Origin: DATBVX01 sp963705495
Lineage (GTDB): Bacteria > Pseudomonadota > Gammaproteobacteria > Steroidobacterales > Steroidobacteraceae
Assembly: GCA_963705495.1 (NCBI GenBank)
Contig: CAVPJQ010000020.1
Span: forward strand, 1-64,000
Length of the DNA stretch: 64,000 bases
Direction of reading: 5' to 3'
Shown: positions 17,215 to 26,982 of the stretch, one piece after another
Layout of the letters: the number at the start of each line of letters is the position of its first letter
Position numbering within the stretch: the first letter of the stretch is position 1
Made by a program: the position numbers and the translations under genes
Notes under the pieces: model-generated
The model's input: only the letters and a program-made list of their open reading frames with translations
What the model was told of the DNA's origin: nothing
The model's database searches: none

Positions 17215-18849
17215 CTAGCCCTTCCTCAGGTGTCTGGGCCAGATCCCGTAGCGGCCAGCCGAAAGGATGCCGTTCGGATCCACCGCATCCTTGACGGTTT
17301 CGTGAAAGCGCCGCAGCGCGTGATGGTTGAACGAATAAACGTTCATCACGTCGTCCTGGTAGATCACCGGCGTGCGGTACTCACCCCATCCGTGTTCGGC
17401 ACTCACCTTCACCAGCTTGCGAAACGCCTCGCGATTGCGCTGGTTGAATTGGGCATCGCGAGTGACCGGGAAGAGAAAAAGAAACACGAAGCAGCGCTGC
17501 CAATAGGTGAATGGCATCACCAGCGGATTCATCGGCAGGCCGTATTCGCGTGCGACTTCGCTGAACACCTTCTGCGCTTCGAAGATTGCTTCGCCCGTGC
17601 GGGGAATGATCGGCGAGAAGCCGACATGCCCATCGAGTCCAGGTCCGGCCTCGCTCCGTGCCAGGAGCGAGAAGATCGTGAGGCTAGGAATGCCAAACGC
17701 ATTCTTCGATACTTTCTGGAGCTGCTCCGGCGTCAGAGGAATGCGGTAGTAGTCACCTTCGAGGAACTTCGCGCCCGCGATTGCGGCGAGTTTTTCCTTG
17801 GCGTAGTCCCATTGGGCGTGAATGATCTTGGTCGGTCCGTAGAATTGCAGCATTGCGCCCCAGAGTCCCTGGCCGACTTTTTGGGCGTGGGCCTCCAGCG
17901 CGCTCTTCGACGGGCCTCCGGGTGTGGCGAGCAGATCGAGAAGCTCATTGTCCGGCCGTGCGGCCACCTGGTCCGGCGGGCGCAAGCCTGAGTAGATGGG
18001 GCTGCCGAAATAGGGCATCCCGGTGACGATCTGGCAATTCTCCAGGTGCGTAACAATGTCCACGAGCGGGATGAGATCGTCGTACTTGTAGACGTGCACG
18101 AAGCCGTTGAGATAGGCCTCCGGTTCAGGCATCAACCAGAACCCCATCTTGGTGACGATGCCGAAGTTCGACTGCGAAAAGATGCCATCGATCGCCGGAC
18201 CAAAGCCGGTCTTGAACTGCTGCCACGTCTTCGCGTTGGGTAATGCCCCCATGCCGGTGCGCACGACGTCGCCGTTGGCCAGGACGACTTCCATCCCGCA
18301 GTGCGCCTCGAAGTGGTTGCGGAAGGCTGCAGTCGTTACACCGCCGCCGCGATCGAGCGCGTTTCCAACCAGCGATCCCCAGCCCGGATCGGGGCAATCC
18401 ATCCAGACTTTCAGGCCGCGCTCGGAGATGTAGCGATACAGATCGAAATACGACACGCCCGGCTCGACCAGTGCGTAGGCGTGGCGCTCGTTGACCTCGA
18501 TGACGCGGTCGAGGCGCTTCAGGTCCAGGATGACACTGCCTGAGAGCGCCGGCGCCGAGCCGCCGTATCCCAGATTGCGGCCGGTCGAAATGGTGTAGAT
18601 CGGGATCCGGTATCGGTTCGCGGCTCTGACGACGGCTTGCACTTCCTCGACGGTGGATGGCGCAACCGCAGCTGAGGCGAGACGCTCCTCGGGCTCGCCC
18701 CAGACCTGTGAGTACGCGTCACGATAGAGCGCGACATCCTCATCGCTCGTGAATACAAACGCCTTACCGACTGCGGCTTCGAATTCCTTGAGAGCAGCTG
18801 TGAAGTCAGTGTTGCTGACGCCCGGTGGAATCATCTTCGCCCCCTGCAT
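17215..18849 (-). CDS. FAD-dependent oxidase/dehydrogenase, vanillyl-alcohol-oxidase / 4-cresol dehydrogenase family
   Basis: A 544-residue flavoprotein. The N-terminal PCMH-type FAD domain carries RIPIYTISTGRNLGYGGSAP and DRGGGVTTAAFRNH, both strongly conserved in this family. The C-terminal half matches the cap domain (NPLVMPFTYWQRCFVFLF) and ends PNGILSAGRYGIWP. Members oxidise para-substituted phenols such as 4-cresol, vanillyl alcohol or eugenol. No cytochrome c partner gene, as used by 4-cresol dehydrogenase, is next to it. The alpha/beta hydrolase gene lies 7 bases upstream on the same strand and is probably co-transcribed with it. A decayed copy of its 3' tail lies at 12931-12978. Confidence 0.88.
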   Translation of the reverse strand: MQGAKMIPPGVSNTDFTAALKEFEAAVGKAFVFTSDEDVALYRDAYSQVWGEPEERLASAAVAPSTVEEVQAVVRAANRYRIPIYTISTGRNLGYGGSAPALSGSVILDLKRLDRVIEVNERHAYALVEPGVSYFDLYRYISERGLKVWMDCPDPGWGSLVGNALDRGGGVTTAAFRNHFEAHCGMEVVLANGDVVRTGMGALPNAKTWQQFKTGFGPAIDGIFSQSNFGIVTKMGFWLMPEPEAYLNGFVHVYKYDDLIPLVDIVTHLENCQIVTGMPYFGSPIYSGLRPPDQVAARPDNELLDLLATPGGPSKSALEAHAQKVGQGLWGAMLQFYGPTKIIHAQWDYAKEKLAAIAGAKFLEGDYYRIPLTPEQLQKVSKNAFGIPSLTIFSLLARSEAGPGLDGHVGFSPIIPRTGEAIFEAQKVFSEVAREYGLPMNPLVMPFTYWQRCFVFLFLFPVTRDAQFNQRNREAFRKLVKVSAEHGWGEYRTPVIYQDDVMNVYSFNHHALRRFHETVKDAVDPNGILSAGRYGIWPRHLRKG

Positions 18850-18856
18850 GTCGTCG

Positions 18857-19636
18857 CTATTCTTGTTCGTTCAAAAACTCTGCTATCGCAGCGCGTGCCG
18901 CCGGGGATTCATCCAGCAACAGGTGCCCCGCCCGATTGATGATCCGGACGGTGGAGCCCGGAATGCGCGCCTGCCACTCCGGCGCGTTGCCGGCCGGCAC
19001 CATTCGATCCTCCCTTCCCCAGATCAGGAGCGTGGGCGCGCGCAGACGCGCAAGCCTGCGGGCGTCGAGTCCCTCGCTGAGCGCAATGCGTCCCGTCGTT
19101 TGAGCCTCGCGAGCGCGTGCCGCCAGGAACGCCGCGTCGGGGTCTTTCGGCCAAAAAGGCTGGACGATGTCGGGGTCGTGCACAAAGTATGAAGGCCACT
19201 CCTGGTACGCGATCCTTGAAAAGTCGGGCTGCGGGAATGCGGGTGCATAGATGCCGCCCGGGGCGACGAGCACGAGGCGCTGCACGCGATCCGGATGCAG
19301 GAGGGCGAATTCCGCTGCGAGGCGCCCGCCCAGAGATGCACCAGCCAGGTGAAACGACTTCAGACCCAGCGCATCGAACAGCGTCACGTAGTGTCTTACG
19401 AGATCCTCGAGCGAGCCGATCGCTGGAGCATCTGCCGATTCGCCAAAGCCGGGGTGGTAGGGCAGCAGCACACGGAAGTGTGGGACCCAGTCCCGGGCGA
19501 ACTCAAAACCATGGAAGGTGCCGCCGCCGTGGAAGTACACGAGGTCCGGTCCGGATCCCGCCGCGTACGCCACCGTACGGATGCCGGCGATGGTCAGCTC
19601 GAGTCGTTCGAAACCTGCTGTGCTGTAGGCCGTCAC
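18857..19636 (-). CDS. Alpha/beta hydrolase (meta-cleavage-product hydrolase type)
   Basis: A 259-residue hydrolase. HGGGTFHGFEFARDW gives the oxyanion loop, GASLGGRLAAEFALLHPDRV the nucleophile elbow (catalytic Ser), LLIWGREDRMVP the acid and NRAGHLLLDE the catalytic His; all are intact. Such enzymes hydrolyse carbon-carbon bonds in ring-cleavage products or simple esters. It stands in the same strand group as the flavoprotein oxidase and the aromatic-type monooxygenase, which suits a role in aromatic breakdown. A long inverted repeat lies just upstream of its start. Confidence 0.85.
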   Translation of the reverse strand: MTAYSTAGFERLELTIAGIRTVAYAAGSGPDLVYFHGGGTFHGFEFARDWVPHFRVLLPYHPGFGESADAPAIGSLEDLVRHYVTLFDALGLKSFHLAGASLGGRLAAEFALLHPDRVQRLVLVAPGGIYAPAFPQPDFSRIAYQEWPSYFVHDPDIVQPFWPKDPDAAFLAARAREAQTTGRIALSEGLDARRLARLRAPTLLIWGREDRMVPAGNAPEWQARIPGSTVRIINRAGHLLLDESPAARAAIAEFLNEQE

Positions 19637-19651
19637 TCGGGGAGTCTACCT

Positions 19652-19732
19652 AAGAGGTGCCGGGTTTAAGTTATTTAGTTATCCACCCCGGTCGGAGCGG
19701 GATAACTAAATAACTTAAACCCGGCACCTCTT
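19652..19732. repeat. Perfect 33-bp inverted repeat, possible mobile palindrome
   Basis: Arms at 19652-19684 and 19700-19732 are exact reverse complements over 33 bases, separated by a 15-base loop. The outer part is GC-rich (AAGAGGTGCCGGG) and the inner part AT-rich (TTTAAGTTATTTAGTTAT). The right arm supplies the last codons and the stop of the monooxygenase gene, so the element sits inside its 3' end. It could fold as a hairpin and act as a terminator, but its length and perfect arms suggest a REP/MITE-like insertion. I saw no other copy in the window. Confidence 0.7.
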
Positions 19733-20914
19733 CACGGGCATGGGCTGGCCTTCCACCAGCTTGCTGAGCGCCGTCGACAGCGAAAGACGCGCTGGATCCT
19801 CCGCTTGGCGCCGAAACTCCTCGAACTCCGCGCGTTGGCGGCCGAGATCCTTCTCCGACATGCGGCGCTTGAAGTCAGAGGCAATGGGGGAGCTGACCTC
19901 GAGAAAAACGCGACGCCGTTCGGTCGCATAGAAGTCGAGCACGCTTTCCGCTGCGCGCTCAGCGAGCACTGCGGCGAGGACATCGCTGAGCGCCGCTGCA
20001 TCGATGACCCCGCCGGTCAAACCCATTCCGCCGCAAGGATTGCAGGCATGGGCGGCATCGCCCGCGAGGAGCGTTCGGCCCACGCGGAACGTGGGCGCGC
20101 AACGCTCGTGTACGCGATAGGGCGAATAGGCGACGATCCGGTAGGGCGCCGAAGGGTCGGGAAGGAGAACCGAGTACTTCTCCGCGATGCGTCGAGGGAT
20201 ATCGGTTTCCGGCAAGCTGGCGTCCTCTGAAAAGGTCACGCGCCAGAGATTCTCCCGGCCGAGGCGCGCCACCACCGCCCAGTTGGTCGGGTCCGCCACC
20301 ATGTTCGCCGGTTCGAATCCATAGCGCTCGAAATCGTAGCTCACGTTGGTCGCCACAAACCGGTCCGGCCATGTGTGCCCTTCGAATGGCAGCGACAGGA
20401 GACTGCGCACGGTGCTGCGTGCGCCGTCGGCGCCCACCACCCATTTCGCCCGGATGTCCTCGCGCCCCCGGGGCGTTTCGACGCTCAACGTGGCACCGGA
20501 TGCGTCCTGGCTGAGTCCGACCAGACGCGTGTTCCAGCGCATCGCGGTACCAGGCAGTGCGCTGAAGTGCTGCAACACCAGTTGCGCCAACAGGTGCTGG
20601 CCGAAATGAGCGTTGTACGGGTAAGGGGAGTCGGGCGGGAATGTATCTGCGATACGAGCCACCTCGCCACTTGCCAGGAGGTGGAAGGCAAAGCTCTTGC
20701 TCAGATAGGCGATCGCGAGCGTGTCTTCCAACAACCCCAGTCGATCGAGGATCTTGAGGGTGGTCGGAAAATACACCGCTGCGCGTGGCGAATCGTTGAT
20801 GCCCGGCTCGGCTTCGATCACCGTGACTGACCGGCCCGCCTGAGCCACGCCGAGCGCAGTCAGCAAGCCGACCGGTCCGGCTCCAACCACCACGACGTCA
20901 CAGGTGTCGCTCAT
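19715..20914 (-). CDS. FAD-dependent aromatic-ring monooxygenase (PheA/TfdB/MhpA type)
   Basis: A 399-residue flavin hydroxylase with the three classic motifs: VVVVGAGPVGLLTALG (FAD ADP-binding), WVVGADGARSTVRSLL (DG motif) and GRTLLAGDAAHACNPCGGMG (GD motif). It would hydroxylate a phenolic or similar ring using NAD(P)H and oxygen, or act on a related cyclic ketone-like substrate. The last residues, VKRCRV, are encoded by the inverted repeat, so the native C-terminus may have been replaced. The YciI-like gene lies upstream on the same strand. Confidence 0.88.
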   Translation of the reverse strand: MSDTCDVVVVGAGPVGLLTALGVAQAGRSVTVIEAEPGINDSPRAAVYFPTTLKILDRLGLLEDTLAIAYLSKSFAFHLLASGEVARIADTFPPDSPYPYNAHFGQHLLAQLVLQHFSALPGTAMRWNTRLVGLSQDASGATLSVETPRGREDIRAKWVVGADGARSTVRSLLSLPFEGHTWPDRFVATNVSYDFERYGFEPANMVADPTNWAVVARLGRENLWRVTFSEDASLPETDIPRRIAEKYSVLLPDPSAPYRIVAYSPYRVHERCAPTFRVGRTLLAGDAAHACNPCGGMGLTGGVIDAAALSDVLAAVLAERAAESVLDFYATERRRVFLEVSSPIASDFKRRMSEKDLGRQRAEFEEFRRQAEDPARLSLSTALSKLVEGQPMPVKRCRV

Positions 20915-20962
20915 GTCTGCCGGCTCACGGCAACCTCGGTTCGTGGGATCTGCAGCTCGACG

Positions 20963-21367
20963 TCAAACCTGGCCGTCCGGCGAATGCATGATCACCGGGC
21001 GCACCTCGATGGGCATGTTCAGCGGCTTGCCGCCGGGGCCGGGCGCCGCCGAGGCACGAGCGGCGAGTTGCAACGCGCGCTCCGGGCTCTTCACGTCGAT
21101 GATCCAGTAGCCGGCCAGAAACTCTTTCGATTCCGCGAACGGGCCATCCGTAATCGCAGGCGTTCCGTCCTTGTTTGCGCGCACGATCTTTGCCTGGTCC
21201 GGTTCAGCCAGGCCGTTGGTGAGGACGAACTCTCCCGCATCGATGAGATCCTTGTTGAAACGGCGCAGAAAGTCCATGTGCGCCTTGACGTCCTCGGATG
21301 GCCACAGGCCGATGTGAGACTTTTTCCATTCCGCCATCGGGAATTGCATGATCATCATGTACTTCAT
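20963..21367 (-). CDS. YciI/YCII-related domain protein
   Basis: A 134-residue protein starting MKYMMIMQFP at 21367; upstream starts would add an unlikely basic extension. The YCII/DGPF core is clear: TPAITDGPFAESKEFLAGYW and then VKSPERALQLAARA. These proteins adopt a ferredoxin-like dimer with a pocket; many are predicted small enzymes, and some sit beside sigma factors. Here it lies next to a flavin monooxygenase, with which it is probably co-transcribed. Exact function is unknown. Confidence 0.85.
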   Translation of the reverse strand: MKYMMIMQFPMAEWKKSHIGLWPSEDVKAHMDFLRRFNKDLIDAGEFVLTNGLAEPDQAKIVRANKDGTPAITDGPFAESKEFLAGYWIIDVKSPERALQLAARASAAPGPGGKPLNMPIEVRPVIMHSPDGQV

Positions 21368-21588
21368 GGCCTGGTTCCTCGTCCTGTGGGCGCGCCCGAA
21401 TCGGCGCTTTCGAACGTAGGTCGGAGCACGCAACGGGTTTTCGACATGCTGAATGGATTTCAGATTCGATTCACGTAGAGTACGCTTTCGTCAACGAGCA
21501 TCGACGCCAGTTCTGCGTCGTGTGGTCGAGCATCACCGGCACTGCACGCAAAGCTGTGGTGCCGCCGATCAGCAGTCAAGGAGATCAA

Positions 21589-22618
21589 ATGAGCGTACAG
21601 GCGCCCAGCGCTGAGCGGCAGATCTGGATATTCACCCAGATGCTGCGCATCCGCGCCTTTGAAGAACGCGTCAAGCGCACTTTTACCGAACACCCGGGCG
21701 TCATCCGCGGTCACACGCATCTGGCTGACGGAGCCGAAGCATCGATCGTCGGCTCGCTCAGCCATTTCCGCAGCGGCGATGCAGCCCTCGCGACCTATCG
21801 CTGTCACGGTTACCCCCTCGTTCTCGGGCAGCGACCCGAACGCGATGATGGCCGAGATCTACGGTCGCGCGGATGGCCTCTGCAAGGGTCTCGGCGGGTC
21901 CATGCACCTCACCGACGTGAAGCACGGCTTCCTGGGTACATCGGGCATTGTCGGCGCAGGCATTCCGCACGCGGCCGGCGCCGCCTGGGCCGCGCAGATC
22001 CGCAAGAAAGGCGAGGTCGTGTTCTGCTTCTTTGGCGACGGCGCATCGAAGCAGGGCGCTTTCTACGAGACGCTCAATATCGCCTCGCTGTGGAAGCTGC
22101 CAGCGATCTTCGTGATGGAGAACAACGGCTACAACGTCGTGACGACCACTGCGCAGGAGGATGCGAATGCGGCCAACGGCGAGCCACTTTCCGTCAAGGC
22201 AAAGGCCTTCTCGATGCCGGGCGTCACCGTCGATGGGACCGATCCGCTGGCGGTACATGCCACGGTCGGCGCGGCAGTCGAGCGGGCACGCACGGGCGCC
22301 GGCCCCACTCTGGTCGAATCGAAGGTCTACCGCCTTTCGGCCCACGGCAACATCATCGCCCCGCCCGGCGTGCCACTTCACTATCCAGAGCATGAGGCAA
22401 TCACGGTCTTCGGCAATCGCGCCGAGTACGAGGCGGCGCTGCGTGGCGATCCGGTGCCGCGCTTTCGCGGCACGTTGGTCCAGGGCGGCGTGCTGAGCGG
22501 TGCGAAGGCCGACGAGCTCGCAGCGCAGGCCGCGAAGGAAATGGACGCCGCCGTGACGTTCGGACTCAAGAGTCCCTTCCCCAAGCTCGAGTCCGCGCTC
22601 GAAAACATCTACGCATAG
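21589..22618 (+). CDS. Thiamine-dependent 2-oxoacid dehydrogenase E1 alpha subunit, one frameshift
   Basis: E1 alpha of the pyruvate/acetoin/branched-chain dehydrogenase type. Start ATG 21589 has a good AAGGAG site. The thiamine diphosphate motif is clear: FFGDGASKQGAFYETLNIAS, then MENNGYNV. A GG-to-GGG insertion at 21826-21828 breaks the frame between YPLVLG and SDPNAMMAEIYG; both sides are otherwise intact. It would decarboxylate a 2-oxo acid or acetoin on TPP and hand the acyl unit to an E2. The E1 beta gene follows 13 bases downstream. Confidence 0.85.
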
Positions 22619-22631
22619 GCCGGAGCGACCC

Positions 22632-23601
22632 ATGGCACAGCTTCCATTCATCGCCGCGATCGATGCCGGCATCCACCAGGAGATGCGACGCGATCCGAAG
22701 GTCCTGTATTTCGGCCAGAACATGGCGACGACGGAGAATCACGAGTTCGTCGCTGCCTACGGGCACGACCGCGTACGCGTGACGCCCATCTCCGAGACTG
22801 CGGAGATCGGCATCGCGATCGGCGCGGCGATGGCGGGCCTGCGCCCGGTGGTCGAGCTCTACATGGCGGAGTTCATGCTCGTCGCCATGGACCAGGTGGT
22901 GAACGAGGCACCGCGCTTCCGTTACATGTCCGGCGGACAGGTGAAGGTTCCCCTCGTGCTCAAGGCCGGGTTCGGCTTCGCCTGCGGCTGGGCAGGGCAG
23001 CACACGGGCTCGCTGACGGCACTGTTCATGGGCGTTCCTGGTCTCAAGGTCGTCGTGCCGTCCACGGCTGCCGATGCGAAGAGGCTTGATGGCGACGGCG
23101 ATCCGTGATGACAACCCGGTCGTGTTCCTGCACCACTACCTGCTCACGCTCGAGCATGGCGAGGTGCCGGACGGTGAGTACCTGGTGCCGTTCGGCAAGG
23201 CCGAGGTCCGGCGCTCGGGCGGCGATGTCACGATCGTCGCCACCGGTTGGATGGTTCCGCGTTCTCTCGCCGCGGCCGAGAAACTGGCCAAGGAAGGTAT
23301 CCAGGCTGAAGTGATCGACCCGCGCACTGTTGCGCCGCTGGACCTGGAGACGATTCTGAAGTCGGTCGCCAAGACGGGGCGGCTCGTGCTCGTCGATCAG
23401 GCGCCACGACATGCCACGGTCGCCGGCATCATTGCTGGCGATGTCGCTGAGCAGGGCTTCTCGTCGCTCAAGGCGCCGATCGTGCAGGTCACGGCTCGCG
23501 ATGCGACGGTGCCTTACAGCGAGCCGCTCGAGGCGTACGTGATCCCCGACGAGGAAAGCATCATCGCTGGCGTTCGAAGCGTGCTCAAAGGTCGCCGATA
23601 A
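22632..23601 (+). CDS. Thiamine-dependent dehydrogenase E1 beta subunit, one frameshift
   Basis: E1 beta, transketolase-like, pairing with the preceding E1 alpha. Sequence runs MAQLPFIAAIDAGIHQEM, then AEFMLVAMDQVVNEAPRFRY and PLVLKAGFGFACGWAGQHTG. After a +1 shift at about 23080 the frame continues GLMATAIRDDNPVVFLHHYL and ends with EVIDPRTVAPLDLETILKSV and ASP-type C-terminal strands. No E2 or E3 gene follows on this strand; the only E2 nearby is encoded convergently, 26 bases beyond this gene's stop. Confidence 0.85.
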
Positions 23602-23627
23602 CGATCTGGCGACGCGCGCGCCGGCCG

Positions 23628-24828
23628 CTAATCAAATCGCCAGTCGCGCCCCTCGAGAATCTCGACGAGACGCGCGAGAAACTGCGAGGCGAGGCGACCG
23701 TCGGCGACGCGATGATCCACCGTCAGCGTGAGCTCCGACTGTGGGCGCACCTCGATGTTTCCGATCCGCACCACGACGCAGTCTCGTTGCCGCCCGACCG
23801 CGAGAATCGCCGATTGCGGCGGGTTGATGATTGCAGTGAAGCGATCCGGGCCTCGTGCGCCGAGGTTCGAGAGGCTGATCGTTGCGCCGTCGAGCTCTTC
23901 GCGCTTCAGCCGACCCTTGAGGGCGCGCTCGACACAATCGGCGCGCCGGCGACCGAGCTCAATGAGTCCAAGCCGCTCGACGTCGTGAATCACGGGAACG
24001 AGCAAGCCGTTTTCCACGGCAACCACCAGGCCGATGTGAGCACCGTTGGCCTGCACGATGCGAGCAGTCGGGCGAGTCCGGATCTCCCAGGAAAGTCGCG
24101 TTCATAGTCGGGAACTCGATGAGCGTTCGAGCGATCGCCTGTAGCAGAAAGTCGTTCATCGAGAGTTTGGCTGAGCTCGAAGACGGCGTCGCAGAGAGCT
24201 CGGCGCGTAGCGCCTGCAGTGCCGTCCAGTCGACCGAGCGCTCGACAATGAACTGCGGAATGGTCGCGTTACTCAGCGTCATGGCTCGCGCCAGCGCGCG
24301 GCGCATCGGCGCGAGTCCTTGGGGCGCCGATGCCGGCACGTGTGTGGCTCGTGCCGTCGCAGGTGATTCGATTGCCCGTCTCACGTCCTCGAGTTGAACA
24401 CGTCCGCGCGGACCTGACCCCGCGATGCCGCCGAGATCGAGTCCGTGCTCGGCAGCAAGCTTGCGTGCGACCGGCGAACTCCGGATGCGATCGCCGGTGT
24501 CCGCTGCGAATGCAGGGGCGGAAGGCAACGCGGTTTCAAGTTCGGGCGTCCGCGCCTTTGGCGCCGTGGTCTGCGCTTGCTGTGGTGCGTCGGCTTCCAC
24601 ACGGGCGATTTGATCGCCGACGTTCGCTTCCTCGCCCACCTGCACCAGGATCTCGGCCAGGCGCCCACTCACGGTGGCCTCGATTTCGACAACCGACTTT
24701 TCCGTTTCAACTTCGACCAGCGGCTCGCCGAGCGTCACCGTGTCGCCCACGTTCTTGAGCCAGCGAGTGACCCGGACCGCCTCCATGACGAGGCCGACCT
24801 TCGGAATCTCCTGCGTAACCAGGGGCAC
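23628..24828 (-). CDS. Dihydrolipoamide acyltransferase (E2) with one lipoyl domain, one frameshift
   Basis: E2 core of a 2-oxoacid dehydrogenase complex. Start taken as GTG 24828 after an AGGAGT site, just behind the E1 beta stop. Residues about 1-80 form a lipoyl domain; the lysine to be lipoylated is in VEVETEKSVVEIEA. A peripheral-subunit-binding domain follows (RSSPVARKLAAEHGLDL), then the catalytic domain, which carries on after a +1 shift at about 24068. The active-site motif is LTVDHRVADG near the end. It takes the acyl group from E1 and passes it to CoA. No E3 (lipoamide dehydrogenase) is in the window. Confidence 0.85.
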
Positions 24829-24832
24829 CTCG

Positions 24833-25822
24833 TTACTCCTGCGCCTGTGCTTCGAGACCGAGCACGTGGCGCACGCCACGGACGATGTCGCTACTGCCGG
24901 GAAGCAGCGCGCGCTCGAGTTCTGGAGCAAAGGGAATGGGCGCGAAGGGACAGCCGACACGCACGACCGGAGCGTCGAGCTCGTCGAACAGCTCCGAGCC
25001 GATGCGCGCCGCGATCTCGGCACCGACGCCACCGTTGCGCACGGCTTCGTGTGCGATCACGGCCCGGTGAGTCTTCGCGACCGATGCGGCGATCGTTGCC
25101 ATGTCGAGCGGCACGAGAGTGCGCAGGTCGATGACCTCAGCAGAAACACCCGCGCGCGCCAGGGTCTCTGCGGCTGTCAGCGCATCTCGCACCATGGCCG
25201 AATACACGATCAAGGTCACATCGCTTCCAGCGCGCACAACCCGGGCCTTGCCGATCGGTGGCAGCTTTGCGTCGCTCGCCAGGGCTTCCTTCATTGTGTA
25301 GAGCCGCTTGTGCTCAATGAAAAGCACCGGTTCGCCGAGCCGAATCGAACTCTTGAGCAGGCCGTAGGCCTCGGCGGGCGAGGAGGGCGCCACGATCACC
25401 AGCCCTGGAACGTGGATGAACCAGGCCTCGAGGCTCTGCGAGTGCTGCGCTGCTGCGCCACCCGCAGCACCCGCCTGCGTACGCACTACGAGCGGAACGC
25501 TGAGCTGGCCGCCCGACATGTAGCGGTACTTGGCGGTTTGGTTCACGAGGCAATCCATGGCGAGGGTCGCAAAATCGATGAACATGATTTCGAGCACTGG
25601 CTTGAGACCGCACAGCGCGGCGCCGGTCGCGAGGCCCGTGATTGCCGCTTCGCTGATTGGCGTGTTGCGCACGCGCTTGGCACCGTGTTTCTGCGCGAGA
25701 CCCTTGGTGACGCCGAAGGCTCCGCCCGCTGCGACGTCCTCGCCCAGCAAATGGACCGAGGCGTCGCGGGCGAGCTCCTCGTCGAGCGCGCGGCGAAGAA
25801 TTTCGATGAAGGTGTGCTCCAT
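24833..25822 (-). CDS. 2-oxoacid dehydrogenase E1 beta subunit (second set)
   Basis: A 329-residue E1 beta starting MEHTFIEILRRALDEEL at ATG 25822, with the E1 alpha stop 5 bases upstream. Conserved parts include GEDVAAGGAFGVTKGL, NTPISEAAITGLATGAAL, QTAKYRYMSGGQ and EVIDLRTLVPLDMATI. It is intact, unlike its neighbours. Its stop overlaps the ribosome binding site of the E2 gene, which makes a clear E1 alpha, E1 beta, E2 operon. It lacks the DxD-type differences needed to predict substrate. Confidence 0.88.
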   Translation of the reverse strand: MEHTFIEILRRALDEELARDASVHLLGEDVAAGGAFGVTKGLAQKHGAKRVRNTPISEAAITGLATGAALCGLKPVLEIMFIDFATLAMDCLVNQTAKYRYMSGGQLSVPLVVRTQAGAAGGAAAQHSQSLEAWFIHVPGLVIVAPSSPAEAYGLLKSSIRLGEPVLFIEHKRLYTMKEALASDAKLPPIGKARVVRAGSDVTLIVYSAMVRDALTAAETLARAGVSAEVIDLRTLVPLDMATIAASVAKTHRAVIAHEAVRNGGVGAEIAARIGSELFDELDAPVVRVGCPFAPIPFAPELERALLPGSSDIVRGVRHVLGLEAQAQE

Positions 25823-25827
25823 GAAGC

Positions 25828-26815
25828 TCAGCCCGGCATCGCGTTGAACGATGGCGAACGGTAGACATCCTCGAGCACCGTCGCCGGATCGGGGCGCGGC
25901 GCAGCACGGGCGCGTTCGACGGCTTGCTGAACCTCCTGCTGTGGCGCGCTCCCCGATCGCGTCGAGTTCTTCGAGCTTGACGCCGCGCTCGATGAGCTGG
26001 CGTTCAGCCGCTCTATCGGGCACTTCTCCCGGATCGCGGCGAGCTCTTCCTTCGAGCGATACTGCTGTGCATCGCCGACATAGTGACCCGCCATGCGAAA
26101 CGTCATGCACTCGAGCAGATACGGGCCCGACCCTTGCGCAGACAGTTCGATCGCTTCGCCGCGCGGCCGCATGCACGGTGGGCAGGTCGTTGCCGTCGAT
26201 CGTCTTCGTGGCGATGGAGTAGGGCGCTGCGAAACTGCTGACGTGCGTAACGTTCGAGTGCTCCTCGCGGCTGGTGAACTCGGCGTAGCCGTTGTTCTCG
26301 CACACGAAGAGCACCGGAAGCCGCCACAGCGCGGCAAGGTTCAGCGTTTCGTGAAACGCGCCGGCGCCCGTCGCACCGTCGCCGAAGAACACGACGCTGA
26401 TGTTCTGCTTACCCTGCGCCTGCGCCGCCCATGCAGCACCCGCGGCGAGAGCGAGGTTCCCTGCCACGACTCCGGTGGCGCCGAGTACGCCATTCGCTGC
26501 GTCGACCAGATGCATCGAGCCACCGCGACCGCGGCACAAGCCCTCTTCCCGGCCCAGAATCTCGGCGAATGTCGCCTGAAGGTCACTCCCCTTGGCGAGC
26601 ACGTGGCCGTGGCCACGATGGCTGGTGAACAATGCGTCCTCCCGAGTGAGATGCGCGCAGACGCCCACAGCAACCGCTTCCTGCCCGGTCGATAGGTGGG
26701 GGAAACCAGGAATCTCCCCCGCGGCAGCGAGGCGCTGCACCTGGCCTTCGAACAGACGTATCCGCCAGAGCGCGTGATACATCTGCTTCCAGTCATCCAG
26801 CGTCGGTGAAGTCAC
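25828..26815 (-). CDS. 2-oxoacid dehydrogenase E1 alpha subunit (second set), three frameshifts
   Basis: E1 alpha with HLSTGQEAVAVGVCAHL, RGGSMHLVDAANGVLGATG and the TPP motif FFGDGATGAGAFHETLNLAA. The 5' two-thirds are intact. The rest needs three corrections at about 26163 (+1), 26008 (-1) and 25950 (+1), after which it reads RGEAIELSAQGSGPYLLECM, QLIERGVKLEELDAIGE and QQAVERARAAPRPDPATVLE. Net length is one base off a multiple of three. Uncorrected, the frame would run into E1 beta as a false 660-residue fusion. It heads the operon with E1 beta and E2. Confidence 0.82.
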
Positions 26816-26982
26816 AATTTCTGCCCGGGTTGTTGGTTTTCATGAATACCTTGAAAGCGCGCGAGCTGTCTCCATCGTCGGAGAAATGATACCGCCCGCG
26901 TCCGGGGCCTCGCGAGCGGATTGGGATGCTGCTAATGTCGCCGTCGGCCGTATCGCGACCAAAAACCAAGAACGGTGGGCGT

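Noticed and set aside
24833..26815. Apparent 660-residue E1 alpha-beta fusion protein
   Set aside because: Created by frameshifts in E1 alpha. A second frame gives the correct E1 alpha tail and stop at 25828, with a proper E1 beta start 5 bases later.
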